Source: Nonomuraea solani (GTDB lineage: Bacteria > Actinomycetota > Actinomycetes > Streptosporangiales > Streptosporangiaceae). Taken from it: a stretch of 64,000 nucleotides of DNA. Below the pieces are notes generated by a model that saw nothing but the letters and a program-made list of their open reading frames with translations, was not told the origin of the DNA and ran no database searches. Position numbers and translations under genes: made by a program. Numbering within the stretch: position 1 is the first letter of the stretch; every line of letters starts with the position of its first letter. Where the stretch lies: the NCBI RefSeq assembly GCF_900108335.1, contig NZ_FNVT01000009.1, positions 310,001 through 374,000 on the forward strand, in the 5' to 3' direction. Below, piece by piece: positions 35,468-44,986 of the stretch.

Positions 35468-35543
35468 AGAACATCACCCTATCGACATCGAAACTGTTCG
35501 TGCCTTACACTAATTCATGTTGATCACTACGGGGAGGCTACAA

Positions 35544-35987
35544 GTGAGTGGCTCGGAAAACGCGGGGATGTTGCTGAGGCGCCTGCTCAGCCCGGAGCGG
35601 ACGCCTGTGACCCAGGCGGAGCGGCGGGCGGCGGACGGCTGGATCGACCGGGCGAAGTTCGGCGGGAAGATCACCGAAGGACAGGCGGAGGAGCGGCGCG
35701 CGCGGCTGGCCACCGCCAAGACGCGCGCGGACCTGCGGGTGGCCCTGACCGGCCTGCCCGGGGCGGAGGCGACGACGCTGCCGCGGCTACTGAGCGTGGT
35801 CACGCTCGTGTGGCTGGGGGCGTGCCTCGTGCAGATCGCCGTCTGGCTGATGATCGTCCTGTTCGGCGGCGGGTTCGCCGAGCTGTGGTGGCTGTGGACC
35901 GTCGTGGTCGGCGGCGCGGTGGTGGGCGTGCTGTGGTCGCTCGCCGAGGGGCAGTACCGGGCATGGGTGGCAGGGGACCTGCGATGA
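35544..35987 (+). CDS. DUF1707-like membrane protein
   Basis: 147 residues from GTG 35544, preferred over ATG 35517 because GGGGAGG sits 7 nt before it. Residues about 20-70 (ERRAADGWIDRAKFGGKITE, then RARLATAKTRADLRVALTGL) follow the DUF1707 pattern of an acidic/arginine helix pair ending in a leucine-rich turn. Two TM helices follow at about 80-102 and 110-130. Such proteins often precede ABC transporter genes in actinomycetes; the role is unknown. ATGA overlap with the ATPase gene. Confidence 0.75.
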   Translation: MSGSENAGMLLRRLLSPERTPVTQAERRAADGWIDRAKFGGKITEGQAEERRARLATAKTRADLRVALTGLPGAEATTLPRLLSVVTLVWLGACLVQIAVWLMIVLFGGGFAELWWLWTVVVGGAVVGVLWSLAEGQYRAWVAGDLR

Positions 35988-36739
35988 CGACGCCGATTCA
36001 GCTTCATGAGGTGCGCAAGTCCTACGGGAGCGGCCCTGCCGCGGTGACGGCGCTGGCCGGGTTGTCCATCGCCTTCCCGGCGGGCAGCTTCACCGCGGTC
36101 ATGGGGCCGTCCGGTTCGGGCAAGAGCACGCTGTTGCACTGCGCCGCCGGCCTCGACGAGCCCACCTCCGGCACGGTCAGCCTGGTCGGCCGGTCGCTGG
36201 CGGGAATGAGCGAGAACGACCTGACGCTTCTTCGCCGCGACCACGTCGCCTTCGTCTTCCAGGCGTTCAACCTCATGCCCGCTCTCACCGTGCGCGAGAA
36301 CGTCATGCTGCCCGCGTTACTTGCCGGGCGCCGGTCCGACCCGGCCCGTGTGTCGGAGGTCATCCGCCGGGTGGGCCTCGAAGAGCGCGCCACGCACCGC
36401 CCCGGCGAGCTGTCCGGGGGACAGCAGCAACGGGTCGCCATCGCCCGGGCGCTGGCGAGCGACGCGTCGGTGCTCTTCGCCGACGAACCGACGGGCGCGC
36501 TCGACAGCCACACGGCGGCCGAGGTGCTCACGCTGATCCGTGACCTCGCCGACAAGGGGCAGACGATCGTGATGGTGACCCACGACCCGGTCGCCGCCTC
36601 CTACGCCGACAACGTCGTCTTCCTCCTCGACGGCCGATTCGTCGCCGAGATCGCCACGCCCACGGCCGCGGAAGTGGCCGAGCGTCTGGCCCACCTCGGA
36701 TCCCTGGCGGGCAACAGCGCGTCCCGGGGACAGCGATGA
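35984..36739 (+). CDS. ABC transporter ATPase (MacB/LolD type)
   Basis: 251 residues from ATG 35984. Walker A GPSGSGKSTLLHCAAGLDEP; Q-loop FVFQAFNLMPALTVRENVML; signature LSGGQQQRVAIARALA; Walker B VLFADEPTGALDS; H-loop MVTHDP. It powers the FtsX-like permease encoded next (ATGA-type overlap), forming a MacB-like mechanotransmission exporter for peptides, antibiotics or lipids. No separate adaptor protein gene is seen, as is usual in Gram-positives. Confidence 0.93.
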   Translation: MTTPIQLHEVRKSYGSGPAAVTALAGLSIAFPAGSFTAVMGPSGSGKSTLLHCAAGLDEPTSGTVSLVGRSLAGMSENDLTLLRRDHVAFVFQAFNLMPALTVRENVMLPALLAGRRSDPARVSEVIRRVGLEERATHRPGELSGGQQQRVAIARALASDASVLFADEPTGALDSHTAAEVLTLIRDLADKGQTIVMVTHDPVAASYADNVVFLLDGRFVAEIATPTAAEVAERLAHLGSLAGNSASRGQR

Positions 36740-39231
36740 TCCGGCTCTCGCTGGCGAGCCTGCGCTCGCGTGCGGCGACCTCTCTCGCGACCTTCGCGGC
36801 CGTGCTGCTGGGCTGCTCGATCCTCATCGCCTGTGCCGCCCTCTTCGAGTCGGCCATCCGGCTCGACGCGCCACCGCAGCGGTTGGGCGGGGCCGCCGTC
36901 GTCATCACGGGATCGGCGGGATTCCACCTGCCGGACGAGGAGTCGGAGACGGTCCCGTACGCCGAACGGCCGCGCGTCGACGCGGGACTGGCCGCCAAGG
37001 TCGCCCAGGTTCCCGGCGTCGGCCGGGCGATCCCGGACGTGTCGTTCCCGGCCGCCGTCGTCGCGGGCGAGCGGCTGCTGGGCCATCCTCTGTCGGGGCA
37101 TGGCTGGGAGTCCGCCGCGCTTACGCCGTACGTGCTGAGCGGTGGCGAGGAGCCGCGAACAAGCGGTCAGGTGGTGCTCGACGCCACGCTGGCCGAAAGC
37201 GCGGGCAAGCGGCCCGGCGACAAGGTCGACATCGTGGTCGGCGGGCAGGCGCGGTCCTTCACCGTGGCCGGTGTCGCGCGGGCATCCCGCCAGGTCGACG
37301 CGCCCGCGCTGTTCTTCTCCACCCCTGACGTGCAGCGGTTCTCCCCGGACCCCGGCAAGGCCGACGCGATCGGCGTGATCTCCGCGCCGGGCGTCTCCGC
37401 CGCCGAACTGGCGCGGCGGCTTCCCGCCGGCCTGACGATCCTCACCGGGAACGACCGGGGCATGGCAGAGTTCATCGGTATCGCCGCGAGCCGGCTCCCC
37501 CTGATCCTGCTGTCGAGCATTTTCGGCGGCCTGGTCATCGTGGTCATGGCCCTGGTGGTGTCGGCGACGATCAGCCTGACCGTACGCGTCCGCCTGCGAG
37601 AGCTCGCACTGCTCAGAGCCAGTGGCGCCACCGCGGGACAGGTCCATCGCATGGTGGTGGGCGAAACGATGACCGTGTCCGTGCTCGCAGCCCTCGCCGG
37701 GCTCCTGCCGGGCTGGCTGCTCGGGCGACAGCTCTTCTCCCTCAGCGCGCAGCGCGGTCTCGTGCCCCCGGAGCTGCGGTTCCACCCGAGCGTCATCGCG
37801 TTCGCCGCCGGAGTCCTCGTCGCCGTGGCGGTGCCCTGGCTGGCCGCGGGCATCACGGCGCTGTCGGCCGCCCGGGTCCGGCCCATCCAGGCGCTGGCCG
37901 AGGCCGCGATCCCACCGGTGACGGTCGGGCCGACCCGCAGGCTGCTCGCCCTCGTCCTGGGCGGAGTCACCGTTGTCCTGGCGAGCACGACGATGTTCAT
38001 GGATCCGGAGACCGCGTCGGCGGTGGGCGGCCCGGCGGTGCTCACCGGGGGCGTCGCCGTCGGCCTGATCGGCCCGGAGCTCCTCAACCGGATCGTCGCC
38101 AAGGTGTCCGTCAGGGGTACGGGCGGCATGCTCGCGGTCATCAACACCCGCTCCAGAGCCGTCCAGTTCTCCTCCGTGCTGACACCCCTGACGCTGGCCA
38201 CGGCCATCGCGCTGAGCAACGTCTACGCGCAGACGACGCACGACGACGCCGCCGTACGCAGTCAGGCCGGGCAGTTCCAGACGGACGCCGTGATCACCTC
38301 CCAGATCGGCGGCGTATCGGCCGGCCTCCTGGCCGACGTCCGCACGACGCCGGGGGTCGCGGGCGCCTCCGCTCTGGTGTCGAGCAGGGGCTGGATCGAG
38401 AAGCCTTACGACTCTCGCGGCAGCGATCCCGGCACGTTGCTGGGCATCGACGCCGCGGAGTTCCTGACGGCCCCGGTGGTCTCGGGATCCCTGCGCGACC
38501 TGAGCGGTGACACCGCCGCCCTGCCCGCGACGCAGGCGGACGATCTCGGGATCAAGCTGGGCGATCGGATCACGCTGCGGCTCGGGGACGGCGCGGCCTC
38601 CGAGGTGAAGGTCGTCGCCCTGCTCGACAGCCCGGCCGGCTACGGAGCGGTGGTGCTGCCCGCCGCGCTGCTCGCTCCGCACACGACGGCGGGGCTGCCT
38701 TCGGCGATCCTCGTACGCGCCGCCTCGAACCCGGACGCGCTGGCCGCCACGCTCGAACGCGCGACACGCGCCCGGCCCGGCATCGACGTCGGCGACCAGG
38801 ACGGGCTGTCGGCGATGTTCTCCGCACAACTGGGCGTGCAGGCCTGGATCAGCTACCTGCTCGCCGCGCTGGCCATCGCCTACGCCGCGCTCGCCGCCGT
38901 CAACACACTGGCGGTGTCGGTGCTGGCCAGGCGCCGGGAATTCGCCGTGCAGCGCCTGGCCGGCGCGACCCGCCGTCAGGTACGGCGGATGCTGCTCATC
39001 GAGGGCGCCCTCGTCGCGACGATCAGCATCGTCCTGGGCGTGGTGATCGCGGCCTTCACCGTCCTTCCCATGGCCGTCGCCGTGGGATCGATCCTGCCGA
39101 CGGGCCCGGTCTGGGTGCTGCTCGCGGTGATCGCCGCGGTCGTCCTGATCGTGGCACCGGTCACGCTGGCCTCGGCACGGCTGGCCATGCGCCGCGGCCC
39201 CATGGACGTGATCAGCTCCCCGGCAGGCTGA
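36736..39231 (+). CDS. ABC transporter permease with two FtsX domains
   Basis: 831 residues. TM1 near the N-terminus (AATSLATFAAVLLGCSILIA), a large extracellular domain, then FtsX domain 1 at about 250-370 (LSSIFGGLVIVVMALVVSAT, LRASGATAGQVHRMVVGETM). A two-helix linker, a second extracellular domain and FtsX domain 2 at about 700-825 follow (AALAIAYAALAAVNTLAVSV, RRREFAVQRLAGATRRQVRR). This is the usual 10-TM duplicated form found in actinomycetes. It is regulated with the ATPase by the adjacent TetR gene. Confidence 0.92.
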   Translation: MIRLSLASLRSRAATSLATFAAVLLGCSILIACAALFESAIRLDAPPQRLGGAAVVITGSAGFHLPDEESETVPYAERPRVDAGLAAKVAQVPGVGRAIPDVSFPAAVVAGERLLGHPLSGHGWESAALTPYVLSGGEEPRTSGQVVLDATLAESAGKRPGDKVDIVVGGQARSFTVAGVARASRQVDAPALFFSTPDVQRFSPDPGKADAIGVISAPGVSAAELARRLPAGLTILTGNDRGMAEFIGIAASRLPLILLSSIFGGLVIVVMALVVSATISLTVRVRLRELALLRASGATAGQVHRMVVGETMTVSVLAALAGLLPGWLLGRQLFSLSAQRGLVPPELRFHPSVIAFAAGVLVAVAVPWLAAGITALSAARVRPIQALAEAAIPPVTVGPTRRLLALVLGGVTVVLASTTMFMDPETASAVGGPAVLTGGVAVGLIGPELLNRIVAKVSVRGTGGMLAVINTRSRAVQFSSVLTPLTLATAIALSNVYAQTTHDDAAVRSQAGQFQTDAVITSQIGGVSAGLLADVRTTPGVAGASALVSSRGWIEKPYDSRGSDPGTLLGIDAAEFLTAPVVSGSLRDLSGDTAALPATQADDLGIKLGDRITLRLGDGAASEVKVVALLDSPAGYGAVVLPAALLAPHTTAGLPSAILVRAASNPDALAATLERATRARPGIDVGDQDGLSAMFSAQLGVQAWISYLLAALAIAYAALAAVNTLAVSVLARRREFAVQRLAGATRRQVRRMLLIEGALVATISIVLGVVIAAFTVLPMAVAVGSILPTGPVWVLLAVIAAVVLIVAPVTLASARLAMRRGPMDVISSPAG

Positions 39232-39272
39232 CCAACCCCTGTGAACCCATCACCCCAAAATGAGGCATCTTC

Positions 39273-40871
39273 ATGAAAATTCTCCGATTTCTGGCGTCCG
39301 CGCTCGCCGTCGCTCTCACCGCGACCGCCGCCCCCGCGATGGCCGCGAGCGACCCGGCGGTGGTCCGTACCGAAGCAGGGCAGGTCCGCGGCACGCTCAA
39401 GGCCGACCATCGGCTGTTCCAGGGCATTCCGTACGCGGCCCCGCCTGTGGGCGCCCTGAGGTGGGGATCGCCCCGCCCGGCCGCTCCATGGACGGGTGTA
39501 CGCGAGGCGACGCGGCCGGGCCCGTCCTGCCCTCAGGACCAGGATTTCATCGGCGACAAGCCGAGCGTCATCGAGGACTGCCTGTACCTCAATGTGACCA
39601 CCCCCCGGCACATCACCGGAAGGCTGCCGGTCATGGTGTGGATCCACGGCGGTGGTTTCCTGGGCGGCTCCGGAGCCATCTACGGCGCGCAACGACTGGC
39701 CACCCAGGGCGAGGTCATCGTGGTGACGTTCAACTACCGGCTGGGCGCGCTCGGCTTCCTGGCGCACCCCGCGCTCAACGGCGGCGCGGCACGACACGGA
39801 TCGGGCAACTTCGGCATCGAGGACCAGCAGGCCGTCCTGCGATGGGTACGGGCGAACGCGGCCGGATTCGGCGGCGACCCGAACAACATAACGATCTTCG
39901 GTGAGTCGGCGGGCGGAATGTCCAGCTGCGCACACCTGACGGCGCCCAGCTCACGCGGACTCTTCGACCGCGTCATCATGATGAGCGGCCCGTGCACCCT
40001 GCGCTGGCCCTGGGCCGCGGGCCCGGCGGGCCCGCAGGCGGAGACCTGGCGGCCCAAGCCGCGGGCGCAGGCGCAGAGGCAGGCCATCGAGATCGCCACC
40101 GCGGCCGGGTGCGGCGACCCGCGCACCGCGGCCGCCTGCCTGCGCGCCAAGCCGGTGCCCGCGCTGCTGAAAGCGGTCGGCCCGCACGGGCTCGCCCCGG
40201 CCTACGGCGGTGGCGGCGTACTGCCGGACGATCCGGTACGCCGGCTGAAATCCGGACAGTTCGCCCGGGTTCCCGTCATGCACGGCATCACCCGTGACGA
40301 GCACGTCACCTTCCAGGTCGGCTTCGACGCCGAGGCGGGACCGCTCACCGCCAAGGACTACCCGGCGGTGCTCGGCACGTTCCTCGGGCTGAACGAGAAG
40401 CAGACCGCCAAAGTGATCCGCCGCTACCCACTGAGCGACTACCGGGGCTCGACGAGCTGGGCGATGGCCGGCACACTGACCGACTGGGCCTGGGCCTGCC
40501 CCGCCGCCGAGACGAACGACCTGCTCAGCCGGCACGTGCCGACCTACGCCTACGAGTTCGCCGACCGCGGCGCGCCGTGGTTCAAGGAGGCGCCGCCGCA
40601 GGACTATCCCACCGGCGCCTATCACGCCGGCGAACTCCAGTACCTGTTCTCCGGCGCGTACGCGGGCCACGCCCTCTCCCCGGAACAGCGGCAACTATCG
40701 GACCAGATGATCGGCTACTGGACCCGCTTCGCCCACTCCGGCGATCCCGGCTGGGCGAAGTACCGGCCGGCCGACGGACAGGTGCTGGCGCTCGCCCCCG
40801 GCCAGGAGGGCATCAAGAACACCGACCTCGCCCGCGAGCACCGCTGCGACTTCTGGAAATCCGTCGGGTGA
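39273..40871 (+). CDS. Secreted type-B carboxylesterase
   Basis: 532 residues with a signal peptide (KILRFLASALAVALTATAAP, cut after AMA near residue 24). The type-B esterase signature is complete: EDCLYLNVTTP, oxyanion hole VWIHGGGFLGG (124-133), nucleophile FGESAGGMSSC with Ser212, acid region GITRDEH and His in TGAYHAGELQYLF. It hydrolyses carboxylic esters outside the cell. Starts 41 nt after the permease and may be co-transcribed with it; the ABC operon might export or resist the ester it attacks. Confidence 0.9.
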   Translation: MKILRFLASALAVALTATAAPAMAASDPAVVRTEAGQVRGTLKADHRLFQGIPYAAPPVGALRWGSPRPAAPWTGVREATRPGPSCPQDQDFIGDKPSVIEDCLYLNVTTPRHITGRLPVMVWIHGGGFLGGSGAIYGAQRLATQGEVIVVTFNYRLGALGFLAHPALNGGAARHGSGNFGIEDQQAVLRWVRANAAGFGGDPNNITIFGESAGGMSSCAHLTAPSSRGLFDRVIMMSGPCTLRWPWAAGPAGPQAETWRPKPRAQAQRQAIEIATAAGCGDPRTAAACLRAKPVPALLKAVGPHGLAPAYGGGGVLPDDPVRRLKSGQFARVPVMHGITRDEHVTFQVGFDAEAGPLTAKDYPAVLGTFLGLNEKQTAKVIRRYPLSDYRGSTSWAMAGTLTDWAWACPAAETNDLLSRHVPTYAYEFADRGAPWFKEAPPQDYPTGAYHAGELQYLFSGAYAGHALSPEQRQLSDQMIGYWTRFAHSGDPGWAKYRPADGQVLALAPGQEGIKNTDLAREHRCDFWKSVG

Positions 40872-41172
40872 AGAAGGCAAGGAGGACGAGTGCACGTGGC
40901 CTGGCCGGGCGGCGCCGCTGAGACGGTCACCCAGGTTCCCGTGCGCTGCGCCCTCCGGGCTGGGCTCTGACCGGCAGCGGGGCCATCTGCCACGAGATCC
41001 GCGACCTCGTCCAGGGCTGGACGATGCGGTCGAGGCCGGATCCCGCCAGGGTCCGGCGACGGCGATGGGCCGGTGCGCCACGCCGGATATCTGAACTACT
41101 CGAACACGTCCTGGGCACGCATGTGTCTTCGACGTACTCCATGCGACGAACGCGATCGTTGTGAGGTGTGGG
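40872..41172. other. Intergenic stretch, no gene seen
   Basis: About 300 bp with no credible frame. The last 12 bases hold GTGAGGTGTGGG, the ribosome site for the regulator at 41173. Confidence 0.45.
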
Positions 41173-42153
41173 ATGCGGACGAGCTTGGTGATCGGGCGGC
41201 TTGATCGAGTGCCCGTGTCGGTGACCTTGTCACCTGCCCTGTCGATGCTGGCGTTGATCACCGATGCGCTGTCAGGCCGATCCAGGGGCGCTCCGGAGCG
41301 CTGGAGACGACTCGTGCGATCGGCTGCCAGAGCACAGCGGACCATGGTGGTGAGGTCGTTGGCCGCGCCCGGGTTCAGCGTGCTGCCCGATGTGGTGCTG
41401 CCGGGGGATTACACCAAGGACCTGGATGTACCGACGCAGGTGGCGATGCTGCGCGACCTGTCGGCGGAGACCTTGCTGACAGAGCTGGAGATGATCACCC
41501 ACGGCCGCCCGGCGCCACACTGGCAGGGCGCGGTGGACGACCCGAAACGCTGGCTTCACGAGTACGCCACGCTCCTGGAGAGTGTCTGGTCGGCGATGAA
41601 CCCCGTGTGGAAGCGATATCGGCCATTGATGGATCGTGAGGTCGAGCGGGTGGCGGTGGCCGCCGCGCGAAGATCGCTGCACGTCGTGCTCGACGACCTG
41701 CACACGGATTGCCGCTTTGATCAGGGTACGCTCAGCTTCCCCGATTTCGAGCCCGAAAGGTTCGCGATCGAGTCGCGCGGGCTGGTGCTGATGCCGATGC
41801 TCGCCGGCCCCAACGCGTTCATAACTCGCCTGGACGGCCCGGACGCCGTGTGGGCCGGCTACCCCCTGCCCGGCCTGGCCGATGGTCGCGCCTCCGCGGC
41901 GGCCGGGCGGCACGACGGCGACGGCCTCGCGTTCGTCACGGGGGCCGTGCGCTCGGACATCTTGCTCAGTCTGAAGCGGCCCATGACCATGGGCGCGCTG
42001 GCCCGGGGCCTCCAGTACGCGCCCAACACGGTGACCTACCACTGCGACCGGCTGGAGTCCGCCGGGCTCATCGTGCGCCGGCGGCAGGGACGGGAGATCT
42101 ACGTGGAACGCACGCCGCGCGCCGCCATTCTGGTGGAGCTTTTCGCCACCTGA
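41173..42153 (+). CDS. Winged-helix (ArsR-like) transcriptional regulator
   Basis: 326 residues from ATG 41173 (GAGG upstream). A long N-terminal region of about 250 residues with no family name known to me begins MRTSLVIGRLDRVPVSVTLS, with later helices around WLHEYATLLESVWSAMNPVW. The C-terminal winged helix is clear: RSDILLSLKRPMTMGALARG, LQYAPNTVTYHCDRLESAGL, IVRRRQGREIYVERT. This ArsR-like-with-large-N-domain layout is common in actinomycetes (DUF5937-type regulators). The target is unknown; the next gene in order is a damaged monooxygenase. Confidence 0.8.
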   Translation: MRTSLVIGRLDRVPVSVTLSPALSMLALITDALSGRSRGAPERWRRLVRSAARAQRTMVVRSLAAPGFSVLPDVVLPGDYTKDLDVPTQVAMLRDLSAETLLTELEMITHGRPAPHWQGAVDDPKRWLHEYATLLESVWSAMNPVWKRYRPLMDREVERVAVAAARRSLHVVLDDLHTDCRFDQGTLSFPDFEPERFAIESRGLVLMPMLAGPNAFITRLDGPDAVWAGYPLPGLADGRASAAAGRHDGDGLAFVTGAVRSDILLSLKRPMTMGALARGLQYAPNTVTYHCDRLESAGLIVRRRQGREIYVERTPRAAILVELFAT

Positions 42154-42189
42154 TCGGTCTTACCTCCAAAGGGAATTCCAGTCCAGCGG

Positions 42190-42560
42190 ATGCGAAGTCA
42201 GGCGAACGGGTCGCAGGCGTGGCCCGACCGGCGACAGCGCGCAGGACAGAAGTGACGGAATGCTCGCGGTCCGGGGAAACCAGCCCGGTTCTGACCGTTG
42301 CACGTCGTGAGCGTGCACCGAGCAAGCACGGTTCCCATGGATGTGTCGTCGGCCGAACCGTCAGGCAGCGGGTTCCTCCTGGAAGGCACGTGGATCATGA
42401 CGCCGACCTGAGTGGGCAGCGCCCCATCGCTGATCGCGGCCATGCGGGCCTTGGTGGTCAGCACCACGACACCACCGGCGGCGATGTAGCGCCACCCTGC
42501 CCGCGAAGGGAACCGCCGACAGCACCACACCGCGCTCCGCCAACTCGCCATGGGATGTCT
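42190..42560 (-). pseudogene. Unassigned minus-strand gene relic
   Basis: Two phases together read LAERGVVLSAVPFAGRVA, then IAAGGVVVLTTKARMAAISD and GALPTQVGVMIHVPSRRNPL. It looks like real protein with a frameshift near 42490, but I cannot name the family. It occupies the space where the N-terminus of the neighbouring monooxygenase would be expected. Confidence 0.3.
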
Positions 42561-42596
42561 TTTCAGTGACCTCCGGCCCGAACCGCCCGTACGGCT

Positions 42597-43928
42597 TTGA
42601 CCGAAGGCGGCGTGGCCCGCTGCACCACGCTCGCGGACGAGTGGCAGTGGATCATCACCGAGCATTTCCCCAGGGCGCTGCCCGAGCTGACAGCGGCCGA
42701 GTTCTGCATGGCCGACCAGAGCTCGGTCGAGCCGATCCTGGCTGCGGCCGCTCGCGACCGCGGCGCTGAGCTCCTGTTCAACACCCAGTGCACCGCCATC
42801 GCCCCCGACGCCGACGGCGTCACGGTAGAAGCGGAGGACCGCGCCACCGGAGAGCGGCACACGTTCAGAGCCCGCTACGTGATCGCCGCCGACGGCTACA
42901 GCGGCACGATCAGGGAACGGCTCGGTATCCCCCGCGGCGGCTTCCGTCGCCTGCGCGACAACATCTCCTTCGTCATCCGCGCCGATCTGTCCGACATCAT
43001 CACCAAGCAAGCACTGTTCTGGATCATCGGCGGCCCCGGCACCGCAGCCTCAGGCGGGTTCATTTCCCATGCCCTGCCGAATCACTGGGGTGTGGCCCTG
43101 AGCTACGACCCCGCCGAGGAGTCGCCCGCCGATTTCTCCGACGAGCGCTGCGCCGCCGCAGCCAAAGCCCTCATCGGGCGCGACGTGCCGGTGGAGATCG
43201 TCAGCAAGGCGGCGTGGACGGAGTCGGTGGGCGTCGCCGGCCGGTTCCGCGACAGCCGTGTGTTCCTCATCGGCGACGCCGCCCACGTGTGGCCGCCCGC
43301 AGGCGCCATGGGCGCGAACTCCGCGGTGCAGGACGCGCACAACCTGGTGTGGAAGCTCGCCGCCGTGCTCGCGGGCCGAGCCTCCGACGCACTGCTCGAC
43401 ACCTACGAGGCCGAGCGTCGTCCCGTCGCGCTGGAACTGGCCGACCTGACCGTACGCAGCCAGGCGGCTAGGCTGAGCTCCCCTCCCGAGCATGATCCGA
43501 TGGACGCGATCCTGTGCATCCTGGGCCAGCGATACCGGTCCACGGCGACGCTCGGGGCGGAGCACGAGACGGTGTTCGGCGACACCGTGGAGCAGCCCGC
43601 TCAGCCCGGGGTCCGAGCCCCGCACCTATGGCTCGACCTGGACGGGCGTCGGATCGGCGTGCACGACCTGTTCCACGACTCCTTCGTCCTGCTGTGCGGG
43701 CCCGCAAGCGGCGAGGCCTGGGCGAGAGCAGCGGACAAGGTCGAGGGCCTGCGCGCGTACCGCGTCGGCGCGGACCTGATCGACCTCGAGAACGCCTGGC
43801 GGGAGCGCTACGGCGACGCCGCCGCGATCCTGGTCCGTCCGGACGGCTACGTGGCCTGGCGCACCGAGGGCGCTGCGGCCGACCCTGGGGCTCAGCTCGC
43901 CGACGCCCTCCACCGCGTCCTCCACTGA
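42597..43928 (+). CDS. FAD-dependent monooxygenase lacking the N-terminal FAD motif
   Basis: 443 residues. It begins within a PheA/TfdB-type hydroxylase: QSSVEPILAAAARDRGAELL, then the DG motif VIAADGYSGTIRERLGI (about residue 100), FLIGDAAHVWPPAGAMGANS (about 222) and the thioredoxin-like C-terminal domain (GRRIGVHDLFHDSFVLLCGP). The first 90-110 residues with GxGxxG are absent, and the frame start MTEGGVARCTTLADEWQWI matches the family from its second segment on. Without the ADP-binding motif it should not hold FAD, so it is probably a pseudogene despite the long open frame. Confidence 0.7.
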   Translation: MTEGGVARCTTLADEWQWIITEHFPRALPELTAAEFCMADQSSVEPILAAAARDRGAELLFNTQCTAIAPDADGVTVEAEDRATGERHTFRARYVIAADGYSGTIRERLGIPRGGFRRLRDNISFVIRADLSDIITKQALFWIIGGPGTAASGGFISHALPNHWGVALSYDPAEESPADFSDERCAAAAKALIGRDVPVEIVSKAAWTESVGVAGRFRDSRVFLIGDAAHVWPPAGAMGANSAVQDAHNLVWKLAAVLAGRASDALLDTYEAERRPVALELADLTVRSQAARLSSPPEHDPMDAILCILGQRYRSTATLGAEHETVFGDTVEQPAQPGVRAPHLWLDLDGRRIGVHDLFHDSFVLLCGPASGEAWARAADKVEGLRAYRVGADLIDLENAWRERYGDAAAILVRPDGYVAWRTEGAAADPGAQLADALHRVLH

Positions 43929-43939
43929 CGCCCTACGAG

Positions 43940-44060
43940 ACTGCACGGATCGTCGGCCGGGCTCGTCGCGTAGCGCCGGAGGGACGACCAGCCAGCCGAG
44001 CCGCAGCCCGGGGGCCAGGCTCTTGGACAGGCTACCGGCGTGGACGACATGATCGGGTGC
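43940..44060 (-). pseudogene. MocR-type aminotransferase fragment
   Basis: The minus strand reads DHVVHAGSLSKSLAPGLRLG, WLVVPPALRDE. This is the PLP-lysine region of aspartate-aminotransferase-like MocR regulators (GSxSKxLAPGLRLGW, the Lys forming the Schiff base). About 40 residues survive. Confidence 0.6.
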
Positions 44061-44075
44061 GACCCCTTGGAGGGC

Positions 44076-44986
44076 GCCGGCGGGACCTGGATTCGAGTCC
44101 CACCCGCCCGTTCGGCCCAGGGTTTCTCGGTTTCCGCCAGCCTCTGTTCCCGTTTGATCATGCCTGGTTGCAAGGCCGACAATCGGATTAAGCACTCGGC
44201 CCCGCACCGACCGTCTTCCCACGGCGACTACGGCGCCGCCGCCCTCGCCGCAGAGTACGGGGCAGCGAATTGGATCATGGCTTGTGCAGGGCTGGTGCAT
44301 CCGAGCACACACGGAGCGCACAGCCGCTGGATAAGAATCCCCAGAACGCATCCAATCCCCCGCTCTCGCAGGTCAAGACCATGATCACAGCACGCCCTGC
44401 AGAATTCCAGTCTCCAACAATCGGATTAGAAGCAAGATCTTTTAGTGTCGCGCGGTGCCGCCTGGTGGTGGTTCGTGCCGCCTCCACACATTTTGCGTGT
44501 CAGGCACTGCCGGGCACTAACGACACGTGACGGGGCGCGCGAGCACTCGCCGAGCACGGCGACATCCCGGACCATGGCCGCTACGACGTTCCCCACCATC
44601 GAACCGTACAGCGCGCCTCGCCGACGGCCCCACTTGCCGCGGCGCCCAGCATTTTGCGCTCGTCGAGGTGCTCTCCACGCCAGACCCGCAGGACCTCGAT
44701 CGCTGATCAACTTGCGCACACGGAGCCCGATCCACCTAAAGACACGAGCCGTGGGCCGGGGCATGCAGTTTCATCGAGAGGCAGGTCCGCCTAGACAGCA
44801 GACGTCGTCGACGGACACGTCGGGACTCGCGTGGCCAGGCTGTACACAGCCGACTCTCATCACGCACGCAGTCGCAGTTGCCGATCACGATGGAGGCAGG
44901 ATTTTGCCGTGCTACGTGGATACCGTTCCGGCATGGAGCGGAGACACCGCTCACTGCAACCACGCGTGAACGCATAGGGTAATCAA
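44076..44986. other. Gene-poor stretch
   Basis: About 900 bp without a recognisable gene. A GGCGGG...CCCGCC hairpin lies near 44080-44107, and the 11-mer CAATCGGATTA occurs twice (about 44180 and 44418). Minus-strand frames around 44430-44760 are open but show no motif. An AGGG six bases before GTG 44987 is the only ribosome-site candidate for the next gene. Confidence 0.35.

Noticed and set aside
36601..38829. Minus-strand open frame of 742 codons
   Set aside because: Antisense of the ABC permease gene; low-complexity composition and no ribosome site.
44060..44120. GATTCGAGTCCCACCCGCC looks like the T-arm and 3' end of a tRNA
   Set aside because: The T-stem does not pair, no anticodon arm or acceptor partner can be drawn upstream, and the match is explained by a GGCGGG/CCCGCC hairpin.
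44170..44430. Two copies of CAATCGGATTA considered as attachment-site or CRISPR-like repeats
   Set aside because: Only two 11-mers about 240 bp apart, no integrase gene nearby and no regular spacing.
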